Of a stretch of DNA of 64,000 bases, positions 39,358-50,009 are shown in pieces; position 1 is the first letter of the stretch, and every line of letters starts with the position of its first letter. Both the position numbers and the translations under genes were made by a program. This DNA comes from Opisthorchis felineus (taxonomy: Eukaryota > Platyhelminthes > Trematoda > Opisthorchiida > Opisthorchiidae), in assembly GCA_004794785.1 (NCBI GenBank), contig SJOL01003083.1, positions 1 to 64,000 on the forward strand. Reading direction: 5' to 3'. The notes beneath the pieces are model-generated. The model ran no database searches, was not told the DNA's origin, and saw only the letters and a list, made by a program, of their open reading frames with translations.

Positions 39358-39490
39358 TCCTTGGTTTGTGCGCTTTAACCATTTAACTCGTTTTTTTTCT
39401 TGGCTTGTGCACAAATACAGTTTGAACGCGCGCGCTTCCTGGCTCGTGCACAACTAACCGATCAGAATGCTGGCTTGTGCATGAATCGCA
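39358..39490 (+). repeat. Four spaced copies of a TGGCTTGTGCACAA motif
   Basis: Copies begin near 39359, 39399, 39438 and 39470, with spacing of about 40, 39 and 32 bases. Each is a variant of CYTGGCTTGTGCACAA. They lie about 400 bases upstream of the candidate membrane-protein gene, so a regulatory cluster is possible but unproven. Confidence 0.5.
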
Positions 39491-39891
39491 TGCCCGCGAT
39501 ACCTTATGTCATTAGGTACTGTTTTTAAGCTCGAGGTGTTTGATGACCTTGGAAAATTACCCGCATAATCAAATCATGCACACAAAAACTTTGCAGAAAG
39601 ACACATTAGACAACCACATTTAGAACTTCAAGGGGTAACCTAGAAAACACTGTGGTTTCCAAGATGTCGCTTCCGTTCGCCGGAAATGGCATACATCGGA
39701 ACGGCTTACGTTTGCCGTCATTCTTCTAAAAGAAGCTCATTGGCTGTTTTCCAATTGAAGGCACGACGTCTGAAATTGGTGCTGGTGTGAGCAAGGAGGT
39801 AGAAATGCTGCGAAATACGCCGCGAAATGAAGAATAATGGGTGGCGCGGGGCCCATGCACCCAAATATTTGCGCATTTTTAAGCGCTGTTA

Positions 39892-41078
39892 ATGGCCTCA
39901 AACCAGCTGTTCGCATCACAGAGGAGCATCACGGATATAGTGAGCAAAAACGTTACCAGAGCTTCGTCTCGAAAACCCATTGTAAAAATCCAGTGTGTGA
40001 GGGCCCCTAGAGTTGCTAGATTTCCCAGTCCTGCCACTTTTGTCCGTAAAGGCTGTAGGCTCATCCGGAGTACGAGGAAGACGATTTGCGAGGATATCAG
40101 CTCTTATCGGTTCATCGCCCTAGAACCGTATCAGGTCGACCTCGAATTATCGGAACTGATCCTAGTAAAGAGCTTTCACCTACCTTGCCCGACTCTGTGC
40201 TAATGGTGGTCACCGTCGCCCTCACGATTGTAGGTGGCGCTTCGATTGCTGCTTTTTTATGGTTGGCTGCGTCCGCTGATTTTGGAAGGACAAGTTGCCC
40301 GCAGTGTATTTCGCCACTTCCTGAAAATATCGCCTTAATGACGAGATCATCGGTGGGCGGTGGTAAGCAGACCATCGCACTGCTGGCGTCTACTGGTCAC
40401 GCAAAAGATCCTTCACCACACCTTCACTGTAATCAAAGAATCCATCTACAGGCGGCCAGCTGCAAAAAGGTGAACCCCAGTGCCGAATTTGTTAGTTTTA
40501 TCTGGGCGCTCAAACCAGCGGGATAATTCTGGATGATTTAAAAGATAAAAGAGCAGACTTGGACTCTTGCCGACACCCGGCCGCATATACCACACGGATG
40601 CATAGACGCATTACAGCATTTGCAAGGGAGCCTTTGCACACCAGACCAAGACCATTCCCCGGAGTTGGATTTCTACTTATTTTTCGCTGAGGGGAGGTCA
40701 CAGAAAAAATAATAAGGATGTGACCGTGTGATGGAACAAAACAGGAAGCTGGAGAGAATATCACCTAACCACCGTCTCCCCCCAGAAAATGGGATACTTC
40801 TGACTGTGTGCGCGTGTGTGTCACATCGCCTACCTGCCCGTCTACATTATTGCGCACCCTGCTTGGCTTGAACTGACGTCTTCCGAGGCCCGAGCCAAGT
40901 TGGAGTCATGAGACCAGCTTCAGATAAAATGACTGCAATACACAACTCCAGGCCACCGGGTCCGCGTTATACGGTTTTCGGGATTCGACGCTGTGCTGCG
41001 ACAGCCATTCAAGACTTGGACCCACGAGAGTGGAGGCGTGGGTTGTCTCACGCGTTTGTTAACTTGTGTGTATCTTAG
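39892..41078 (+). CDS. Candidate four-exon gene for a single-pass membrane protein
   Basis: Proposed exons: 39892-39939, 40059-40362, 40452-40490 and 40924-41078, totalling 546 nt (181 codons plus TAG). The ATG is at 39892. Donors are GTGAGC, GTAAGC and GTTAGT; acceptors are CTGTAG, CTACAG and CTTCAG. Introns are 119, 89 and 433 nt. Exons 2 and 4 are each entered in the frame that stays open. The protein has an acidic N-terminal region (EYEEDD), a Ser/Pro/Arg linker, one clear membrane helix (about residues 60-84, VLMVVTVALTIVGGASIAAF and on), then C-P-Q-C and a basic C-terminus with R-R-C and W-R-R-G. No family recognised. The antisense strand is also open over part of exon 2. The exon 4 acceptor has a poor pyrimidine tract. 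Confidence 0.4.
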
Positions 41079-41861
41079 ACTTTTCACTATATAGATTCTC
41101 ATACCAGTGTACGTTTCAGAATTTAATGGAGCGCGACCACAGTTTGTTAATTATATCTATACATGAGTGAGAGGCCCGAACCCTTAGGCCCAGAGCATCT
41201 CGACAAAAGCCGTTGAGCCTTCTCGACTATCCTGAGCACAGCCTGTAACAGCGTTCATGCCTATGCGAAGTTCTCCGCCCGATTCTCCATAGCGCTTTCG
41301 GTAGAGCCACTGTATTATATGGTGTCTGCCAGTTTGATCGGTTTACATGTAAGTATTGGTGATGTACACTCTTTCTTACTGAGCTTCGGCTCATGATCTG
41401 TCTTTCCGTTTTCTACCACAGAAATTGTCGTGAACCACTACCTTCGGGGAATCACTGTCCCCTGTTGCTTCCATGGAATGCATACTACACAACCAATAAG
41501 CGAGGGGCAGTAAAAGTAAAAAAAGATCAAAAGCATATGCACGGTGTGTCGAATTAAAAGTATATGTATCGATAACATTATGCAAATTCGGATAGTTGAA
41601 TGCGGCATTAACCACAGGTATCCAGCAGATACTAGAACATGATTGTTGGCTTCATCCTTTTGGCCAACCAGAGCTCAGCTTGACCAATGGGTACAGGCGG
41701 CCGGACCCGACCAATCACTTTCGAGTCGTCCATTTGGCCGTTGCGGCACCTGGTTACGAGCGTCAGAGCGTTTGATCCTTCAATGACCCAGATGTTTACG
41801 GTTCCCTCCAGTGCCTTCTGATTCTGCGACACTACCAAAAAAGTAAACCAACGGGCAGAAG

Positions 41862-41958
41862 TTCTGCCCGCAGGTCAGAAACAGGATCCACGACCCAATA
41901 GTGGCAGCCGAAACCTGCAAACACTGCAAGCTAGCTCGCGGAATACAAGCTTGTATTC
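41862..41958. repeat. Two near-perfect palindromes 60 bp apart
   Basis: CGGGCAGAA and TTCTGCCCG with one central base at 41862-41880, and the perfect 18-bp palindrome GAATACAAGCTTGTATTC at 41941-41958. Confidence 0.8.
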
Positions 41959-42159
41959 TGAACCCAAGGGTCCTAAAGGAAACATCACTCAGTTTGTCTA
42001 AGCATTTCTGTATGACACTGGCGATCGCCCGGCGAGGGCATTCTTCCTTCTGCTCCATAGGAAGCGATTGTAACACCCAAACAGTGACCGCCTGTCACCC
42101 AGGAAATACAGACTTACTAGCCTCACTAGTATACAGTGGAAGGTCGTGAAACGCCATTT

Positions 42160-42575
42160 CGGGCTAGCCATTCTCAATCATTCGTTCCTTCCAAACCACT
42201 CCTGTGTGGTGAACACACCCGTCTTCAGGGACAGCTTTAAACAAGTCAAATTTTCGATTTCAAGGTACTCCATAGAGTCTTCTTTAGACCGCTTCTTGAA
42301 TATGCGAACCGATTTATCTACTCGGAATACAAGAGGGACGTCACTGATCTTGTCCAGCAGGCTGCTACCAATATGGTCGCTGGTCTTGAATCCTTTGTTT
42401 ATGGAACGCGTCTGGAGGTCTTTGATCTAGTTCCCCTTGGATGTCGTAACCTCCGAGGAACCTGACATTTACATCCTGTTTGAGCAAGGTTTTCCAGATA
42501 GGTTCTCTGCTATTAACAACACCAATACACGGCGAGAATGTGGTAGAAAGCTTTCATTCCGGGTGGTTGGTGTTT
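42160..42575 (+). pseudogene. CR1-like non-LTR retrotransposon 3' fragment
   Basis: Frame-shifted translation reads RPLLEYAN, then IYS, then AATNMVAGL, TRLEVFDLVPL, NLRG and LFEQGF-DRF. These are the successive blocks that follow the reverse transcriptase in fluke CR1-type elements (R-P-H-L-E-Y-A-N, A-A-T-K-M-V-x-G-L, L-R-G-D-L). It is interrupted by the SINE that begins at 42581. Confidence 0.75.
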
Positions 42576-42580
42576 GCAGT

Positions 42581-42722
42581 AGGGTGTTTGCTCAGTATCT
42601 ATAGCTCGAACTTACTGACTGGAAGGTCCGTGGTTCGAATTCGACCTCTGAATCTCGACATCTCTTGTCTAGGCTTTGTCAACCTGGCAGTATCCCAGCC
42701 CCCGTGCTTCCTTTGTGCAATA
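42581..42722 (+). mobile_element. tRNA-derived SINE, head diverged
   Basis: The A box is decayed (TTTGCTCAGTATC) and the B box is good (GGTTCGAATTCG). The body block CAACCTGGCAGTATCCCAGCC is clear apart from one change, and the tail is truncated. Confidence 0.8.
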
Positions 42723-42774
42723 TCCTCCGACAGCTGTCCGCGCTGCATCGAGTACCTAGTTTAACTCACTGTGA

Positions 42775-43671
42775 ACTGACGAAAACCTTGTCGATATGGG
42801 ATATGCAGGCGTCGTTCTCGCCTTTGAAGAGGAGAGTAAGGTGGAGGTCGTTTGGGATGAACTAACCAAAGTTCTTCCTCCCTGTGGCATGCACTTTGCA
42901 CCCATAAATTGTAAGGTCATGCTTCTGGACATGCAGTCACTGAACACGCCACTTACAATCTGAGGAGAGGCACTCGAATTGGCGGAGCGTTTGACATATA
43001 TTGGAAGTTTCATTAGCTCCGAGTGTAGTGTGACAAATGAGGTTAATGCACGAATCTGCAAGGCTTGGGTCGGGTTTGCTAATTTGAGACACTTATGGCG
43101 TCAAATTGGTATATACCTAAATATCAAGGAACATGTGTATCGGGCTACAGTGTGGGCTGTGTTGTTGTACGGCTGTGAGACTTGGCCTGTTCGAGCAGCA
43201 GAACTGAGACTTCAGGTGTTTGCCAGCCGTTGTATCAGAACCGTAGATCATGTGGGTCGGTGCCGGTGAATCCATAACGAGACAAGTAGAAAGTGAGTTT
43301 TCGGTTGTGCAATGGGGACTTCCATTAAAGAATGCGTTCAGCACCAGAAGCTGCGTTGGTTAGGCCATGCATTGCGCATACCCAGCCATCATATGCTGCA
43401 GAGAGTGCTGTTTTCCGTGTTCAATTCAGAGTGACGGATGCAAAAAGGTGGCCAACCCGTGGCTTGGCAGAGGATCATGAAGGAGATTACGAAACGTTTG
43501 GGTGCTGTCTGTGCGACTCACCTGCCAGGATGGAAACTGCGTGATCTCCACTCTTCCTGGTTAAAGATGCTGCAAGGTAACGGTGCTGGTCGGTGTCAAT
43601 GGTGTTCTTGTCGTCACTTGCTTTCCAGATTGCCAAACAGAGTGTCTGGAGGTGTAGAAACCTCGGAATGA
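42775..43671 (+). pseudogene. RTE-like retrotransposon 3' region
   Basis: Covers the region after the catalytic motif to the element's last coding codons: CGMHFAP-KCK-ML, YIGSFISSE, LRHLWRQ, a V-L-L-Y-G-C-E-T-W-P block, then HQKLRWLGHALR, the GGQP-AWQR-MKEITKRLG block and PGWKLRDLH-WL. The blocks follow the usual order of fluke RTE-type ORFs. In-frame stops near 42961, 43267 and 43434 and a frameshift inactivate it. It ends at TGA 43669-43671. Confidence 0.8.
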
Positions 43672-43684
43672 TTGTATTAAGCTA

Positions 43685-44015
43685 GCACTAAGTCGCTTCT
43701 CCGTGCACCTTTATTATTTTGTTCAAAATAGGGCTTCCACATAAATCATGGTTTTGAAAATCTCTCCGTATACTCCCCCACGCGCGAAAGTCTGAGAATA
43801 CAAAGAAATTATTATGTTTACAGACCTCCGGGGCATTGCTAGATGAGCAGGCGTGTCAAGGAGGATAGACCGGTCAACCGAGTCAAATGCGCGTTGGAAA
43901 TCCAGGAGTACTAATATCGTGGGTCGTTTTTACGTATGACATTTTTCTAACACCTGACGGAGTGTGAAAATTTTGTCAAGCAACCCCTAGCATGCCGTAG
44001 TCCTAATTGCTGCTC
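43685..44015 (-). pseudogene. RTE-like reverse transcriptase fragment, opposite strand
   Basis: The minus strand shows HTLRQVLE-CHTY, then the motif A region LLDFQRAFDSVDRSILLDT with its catalytic Asp, then VNIIISLYSQT and VYGEIFK. These are core reverse transcriptase blocks of the same superfamily as the neighbour at 42775-43671 but from an earlier part of the protein. Confidence 0.75.
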
Positions 44016-44112
44016 TCACAAACCGCTATGAGGCGTCGATGGACAAGTGTTACAAATGGATGAAGCTGATCCACTTGTGATTACTGCACTCACCACCCTC
44101 TGCCACTCGCTT

Positions 44113-44292
44113 GGGGGCGAGGTGGCTCAAAGGTTAGAGCGCGAATTTACTGACTAAAAGGTCCGTCGTTCGAACCCAGCCTCTGCTTAGGCTTGGGCAA
44201 CCTGGCGGTATTCTACCCTCGTGCTTCCTTCGGGTTGCACGACAGATATGCACCGAAAGGGTCTTACAGCTGAACGATTATTATTATTGTTC
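44113..44292 (+). mobile_element. tRNA-derived SINE with (ATT)n tail
   Basis: Full head-to-tail copy: A box GGTGGCTCAAAGG, B box GTTCGAACCC, an internal deletion after CCTCTG, and a terminal ATTATTATTATTG. Confidence 0.9.
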
Positions 44293-44789
44293 GTGCATAA
44301 TGGAAGAGCTACCAGCTATCGGGCCCACGTTAAAATCCCCTAGAATGCAGATTCTGAACGAAGACTTTGAATTCCACTGAGGCCAGGGCTTGAGGTAATA
44401 AAGACGCAGTGTTTACTTAAGTCATATCCGAGCGCCACGAATACTTGGGCAAACTACAGGAATGACTGTATTGAGTGGAATTTTATGTCAAAGCTGTTCA
44501 AACTTAGTAACGTTTTAATGACCTGAGTACAGTGTCCGCCAAATGTCGTGGCAACGAAAGATCCGGTTAATCATACCGATGAAACCGTCTGTTTCATTTC
44601 AACCAAGGCAGGTTGACTCGTAGCGCTCAAATTGCAACGCCCAAGAACTATTCCACAAGCACCCTGAATAACTGAACTGCCACCCGCAAACTCCGTGAGA
44701 CAATACTTCTGTCACGAAAACGTGGCTCACCTCCAGCGTCCTCTGTGCAGCATTTTTTCTCCGGAAATTTCTCTCACCAGGCATGGCAG

Positions 44790-44950
44790 GCGGGAGCTCC
44801 AGATAGCTCAGTGGTTAAGGCGCAAACACCTAGTCAGTTTGTCCGTCGTTCGAACCCAACCCCGACATCTCGACTAATCTTGCCTAAGTCTGGGCAACCT
44901 GACAGCATCTCAGCCCTCGTGCTCACCTCGGGAAGATAAAAAACGATAAC
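44790..44950 (+). mobile_element. tRNA-derived SINE, first of a tail-to-tail pair
   Basis: Head AGATAGCTCAGTGGTTAAGG, B box GTTCGAACCC, body to CTCGTGCTCACC. It joins a reverse copy directly at its 3' end. Confidence 0.85.
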
Positions 44951-45137
44951 GATGACCGTTCAGCTGTAACACCCTTTCAGTGCCTAGCTGTCATGCCACC
45001 CGAAGGAAGCACATGGACTGGGATACCGCTAGCTTGCCCAATCCTGGACAGGAGAAGTTGGGATGCAAAGGTCGGGTTCAAACCATGGACCTTCCGGTCA
45101 GTAAATTCGCGCTCTAACCACTGAATCATCTCGCCTC
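44951..45137 (-). mobile_element. tRNA-derived SINE, second of a tail-to-tail pair
   Basis: Begins at its 3' block (GTTCAGCTGTAAC) and ends at the head (AACCACTGAATCATCTCGCC). Internal blocks are well preserved. Confidence 0.9.
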
Positions 45138-45636
45138 ATCGGCACGGCTGCTACACACTAAAGAACTGCTACAGCTGGACCTTTTTGGCAAGTAGATAGG
45201 AGGCGGTGAGTCCGCCCTCTTTCACAACAGCACTGGAACCATTCCGCTCTCCAAGTTGTCAACACTATAGTTTCTGAATGAACTATGGAGACAAGTGTAT
45301 CATGACTGCCGTGGTGACGGTGATGCTAACCTTTTATTAGCTCTCTTGGTTGCTCCTAATATGAATCAATCGCGTGTGTGTTCTTACCACAGCGTCCTAT
45401 AAAACTTGCGGACCTGAAGTCTGACTGAGCGGGCCAATAGCGTACATCCCACTATTTAACCACGCGGCCCAACCGATTGGGCACAGAGGTATCAATCTCT
45501 CCTCTATCCTGGACGTCATCCTTACGAATGAGGGACACATGGTCGAAGCTTGAATATCGAACCGTTAAGCCGCACTGATCACGTCGTCTTGGATTTTCAG
45601 TATGTGGTCTACCATCACAGAGGATAGGACAGAACT

Positions 45637-45815
45637 AAGATAACCGTTCAGCTGTAGCACCTTTTCGGTGCCTAACTGCCGTGGCAACAGAAGGAGGCAC
45701 GAGGGTTGGGATGTTGCCATGTTGCCCAAGCCTAGACAGGAGCAGTCGAGGTGCTGAGGTTGGGTTCGAACCACGGACCTTCCGGTCCGTAAGCTGGCGC
45801 CTCGAGCCCATTCAC
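45637..45815 (-). mobile_element. tRNA-derived SINE, minus orientation
   Basis: 3' block GTTCAGCTGTAGCACC, body CATGTTGCCCAAGCCTAGAC, B box GGTTCGAACC. The A-box end is truncated near 45810. Confidence 0.85.
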
Positions 45816-45829
45816 AGAGGGGACAACGA

Positions 45830-46660
45830 AGCCCTCAACACAACAAGTCTAACGTCCTTCATTGCGTTGAATATCCTGGGAACATTGTCGGTCAATGATA
45901 TGTCAGAATCATTCACCAAGAGAATGAGTACGTCCAACGCTTTTGCCTCGCCGAACAGACGACGTTTCAGCATGCGCAGCACGTGTTCGAGCCACCGCAG
46001 TTGATATTGCCGGATGTTTTCGCGACGGAAGTCACATTCGTCATCAGCCTAGGCAGGGTTTTTCTTTTTTATCACCATCTACGGTGGTTATAGCTTCCAC
46101 AGTTTCGTTCACCGATAGTTTGTGTAGGTAGGGACAAACAGCTGCGCATTGGAGGCGTTAGCTGATACAATTAATGCGTCAATACAGAGGATTCAGGACG
46201 AGAATCTATGCATTAAAGGCAACGGCTTGGATGCATGCGCGTCATTGAGAGAGTGATTGGGCCACGTCTGACAATGTCTCTAACCATTGGTCCCTGCCAA
46301 CCAAATACTCGTTTTCTGATTACCCCGTTACAGATCCGTTGACACCATCTGGCGTCAGCGGCGATTTTGAGTCATCGGTGGTAAGAAACCTGAAGGAGTC
46401 TCACATGATCTGTCCGCAGAGGCCGTCTCGCAACTACACAGCAATACAGTCCTTGCTGTAGCGTGGTGCACGCGACCTTTGGGACCCAATGGCGTGCCTT
46501 TTTGACGCCACAAGTGACGCACGTTGGCAAACATGATCCGAGCTCTTGGTATTCCTGCACTGACTTTGTTAACCACATTTCTGTCAGAGCTAATACAACC
46601 ACCGAGCTGTTTGAAATTATCCACAACCTCTGGTGATTATCAAGCAGCATGGTAAAAACT
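45830..46660 (-). pseudogene. RTE-like retrotransposon 3' region, minus strand
   Basis: From 46650 downward the minus strand shows LGGCISSD, a V-S-A-G-I block, FANVRHLWRQKG and a V-L-L-C-S-C-E-T variant of the conserved L-Y-G-C-E-T. Further along, at about 46000-45955, comes LRWLEHVLRM. This is the same region as 42775-43671, with different decay. Confidence 0.75.
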
Positions 46661-47551
46661 GTATCTCATGATGTGTGACTTTGCGCTTCGTAGGTTGTGA
46701 TACTGCCAGGATGCCAAAACCTAAAGAGGAGGGAGAGTAGAGCCATGATTCAAGGCCTTTGGCTCGAAAGCTCGAAAGTTAGTGGTGGTCGGCTTGAGGC
46801 TACTCAAGTAGCCCTAACTTTAGGGCACAAATCGGCACACTTGTTCTAGCCACCAACCTGGAGGGCCAGGATACTGTTTGTCAGACCTCTGTCCAACCTC
46901 TTAGTAGAGACTAAATGGTGCATGAGCATCCTTATCAGGGGCTTATCAGGTTACAGAAGGCTGTCAGCTGACCTCACCCCCATCTTGTAGCTCCAAAATC
47001 CTGACAACCTCCTCCGGGCGTTACTAGCTTCGATGAGCCTTAGTGAAATTCTGGTTTAAGCGGAGAAAAATTGCCCATCAAGCCAGCCATCTCGACTTGA
47101 AGCCACTTACTTTCCCTTCGAACATGCTATTTATGAAACTCTGCCGACGGATGCTGTGTGCACACCAAGTTTGGTGTTTTTCAACTAACGGAGAGGAGTC
47201 GGACCTTACTGAAAGGAGTGCCAAGTTCCTGCAAAAAACGAGCAATACTGTGGTTCCTACACCTCCTGAAGCTATTGAAATAAACATATGGCCATCATGT
47301 TGGAGGAACGTGGCATCATCTTGATTAACCCATAGCCCCTTGCGAGCCCCTTCCAAGGGAATCCGAGAATAGAATGACAGACCGGCGTTAGCTGAGTAGT
47401 CCGGTTAAGTGACAACAAGCTTGCCACCGAGATCGGTTACGTGCCATGCCCTTAGAGTTTCCAATCATGCGCAAGGAGAGTTGCGTCGGCCCTATCCAGT
47501 AAGGCGCGAGCATCCCACAGCGCTCACATTGATGGTAGCCACATTCATTTA
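46661..47551. other. Probable retroelement-derived sequence, not resolved
   Basis: No clear domain. ORFs at 47043-47324 and 47078-47356 overlap on opposite strands. Confidence 0.3.
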
Positions 47552-47750
47552 TGAAATATGATAAATGAATCGTTCAACTGTAGCACGCTTTTGGTGGTAG
47601 CTGCCGTGCCACCCGAGGGAAGCACGAGGGCTAGGATACTGCCAGGTTGCCCAAGGCTAGACAGGGGAAGTCGAGATTCAGAGGTCAGGTTTGAACCACG
47701 GACCTTCGGGTCAGTAAATTTGCGCTCTAACCACTGAGCCATCTCGCCCC
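47552..47750 (-). mobile_element. tRNA-derived SINE with likely target-site duplication
   Basis: Complete copy from an A/T-rich 3' tail to the head ending ATCTCGCCCC. CATTCATTTA occurs immediately before (from about 47542) and immediately after (47750-47759), as expected for a target-site duplication. Confidence 0.9.
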
Positions 47751-47759
47751 ATTCATTTA

Positions 47760-49759
47760 GTGTTGCTACGTCATGACCTACCCTTACCAACAAGGGTTTG
47801 GCATGGATAACAGGACTTTGATAAATGGTGGTTGTGTATATGTAACGTATGCCCCTTCCAATCGGACACTGAACTGCGAGGGCGCAGATTTAACCTATAT
47901 GTCACCCAAGGTGATGTGTCTCCGCATCCGTACAGCTTCACAGCCAGTACTTTAACGGATCATTCACCCAGGTTATCTTGCTCTTTGATGCTGGATGATC
48001 TTCCAGAAACAGCATGGCCGCCGTCCGTCTGCTCCATCCAACTTGAAACTGAACTGAGCTGAGGTAGGAAAAAAAGTGACGGACCAATGCACAGAAATCG
48101 GCTACAAAAGTCAATAATTAACCAGCTTTTTTAAGCTACAGGTATGTCAGGATTCCCTGACAGCTGGAGATTCGGTTTAGTTCTTACTTTTGTCCTGGTT
48201 AATGGTCATTTACGAACGGAGAGTAAGGTAGCAGCTCGGTTGTACAAACCACCCAGACGAGCTCCAACTGTTCAGCCTTTCCTCTTCGATCATCCGGTGA
48301 TGCTGAGGTCTAGTCCCTTGTTGTCCCTGTCGTTTGAGTAATCCTGAGCCTGAAGGCTGAAGACACTGTTGAACTGGATTCCCCGAATCATAGGTTGCGA
48401 GTGTACCTGCGGACTGCAGTACGGTTGCTAATGACTCTCATAGCGAGCTGTCGAATCTTTTTCAAAGATAAAGGATATATCTTTGATATCGATATACTAG
48501 TTCCGATGGTTGACGTGAGCGCTCACCTTGGACGATTCAACGAATGTGAGCCCCACTTGACTGTTAAATTCGGTGTTCTCATCCCAAGTTTTGCTCAAAT
48601 GGTGGTCTGTTTACTTCAAAAATTGACTTTCAGGATAAGCGATCTCATCCCGCTCCCGGGCCTACTCCGAATCACAAGCAACTGTGCTTGCAATTGCATC
48701 ACACAGCAACCAGCTAGTTTACTGCCACACGCAGCAGTAGTGGTTACGGCGATTGCGAACTCCTTTTTATGATCTGACTTGGCGATCAAGTCAGTTACGT
48801 CTGCTGACACAACAGCATATCTGATGTTCGAAGCAGAATGCGAAACAGCCCTAATGCAACGATATATTTAATCGGCAACTTTGAGGAAAAAGGACTGCAC
48901 AGTGCGTGGAGCTACTAGTAAGCAGGTAGCATGCCACAAACTGCTGGAGGTTGAAATCGTGATCAGGGTGTACAGTAAATTAAAACTGGATATAAATGTG
49001 TTTACTCCCTGAAAGAGGCTTTCATCTGTTGGAGATGAGTTATTTCTCTTGGTACACCCACATGGGCGTCAATCTTGCTTTTGTACGTACTCAATTGACC
49101 ATTCGCCGGGTCATAGTGAAGTAAACACTTGCTCTTCCACTGGAATGCTATTGCGTTCAAGAACCCTCAAGGAATAAGCAAAGTGAATCATCTAAATTTC
49201 TTTACACGGCAGCTCCGGCAGGCAGAGTGGCTGAACCTGGGAAGGGTCTTAGAGTTACTTTGACCGAGGTCCTTCGTTCTGCCCGCCCGAAAACCCACTA
49301 ATAATGAAACTGTCGGCAGATGTCCAGACGGTCCGGAATTCTGATTTCAAAAATTAAACAAGGTCCAGATTCTCTCACTGGCTATATCCTGGGACAGCAT
49401 ATAGGCACTTGTGCATGTGATCGCAAGTTCAACGCATATTGTTTAGAAAGAGTGCCTGGTGCCAGAGAAATTGCAGCTTCCACTTATTGCTCTTGTTTTC
49501 ATTAAGGGCTACTAGCAGAGTGCATCAGTCAAGTTGTGGTTATCTCAGAACTTCCCGTATCGTCATCTTGGGAAGACTGGGCAACGCCGGGTAAAGTTGA
49601 GCAAGGCTTCGATGTGGATACAGTTACTTCTGTCTTTCAACGGCTGAAACACTGCCGTGTTTGCAGATGCCGAACCATTTTCATCTTGTTCCGAAAGCTA
49701 TATTCGACCAAGGCTAGGTCGTATGCCCATATCTCTTTCTGTTTTTCTTCTCTTACTAG
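47760..49759. other. No supported gene
   Basis: The 125-codon ORF at 48395-48772 (plus) and an antisense ORF at 48616-48810 have no recognised domain. A 6-base segment between a T-rich AAG and GTATGT at 48134-48139 is splice-like but cannot be assessed. Confidence 0.3.
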
Positions 49760-50009
49760 AATCTCGGTGAATCCAGATGGCCAATCCGTTTTCAGGGAAA
49801 AACTTGAAACGTAAGCCGACAGACGCAGGAATTCTGTCTAGCATTTATCATGATGAATACAAATGGTATGTTCAGTGTATCTCGCTATTCACTATTGACT
49901 TTTTAGGAGCCTTTTCAAGTCTGTAATGCTGTTCTGCGTAGGCAGCTTCGGGTTCTTCGTTATTAACGAAGCCTTCAATGCCCCTCCAGAACCAACGGCG
50001 GTTTTATAG
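49760..50009 (+). CDS. Last two exons of a small membrane protein
   Basis: Exon 49760-49810 follows an excellent pyrimidine tract ending ACTAG and ends at GTAAGC. After a 96-nt intron, exon 49907-50009 follows TTTTTAG and reads to TAG (50007-50009). Phase is maintained (two bases plus one). The joined reading is a short polar segment (NPDGQSVFREKLET), one hydrophobic helix (LFKSVMLFCVGSFGFFVI) and an acidic/Pro tail (EAFNAPPEP). The layout (F-R-x-x-L, helix, short tail) weakly recalls the small mitochondrial import subunit TOM6, but that is a guess. The upstream exon was not fixed. An AATAAA lies near 50259, about 250 bases past the stop. Confidence 0.4.
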
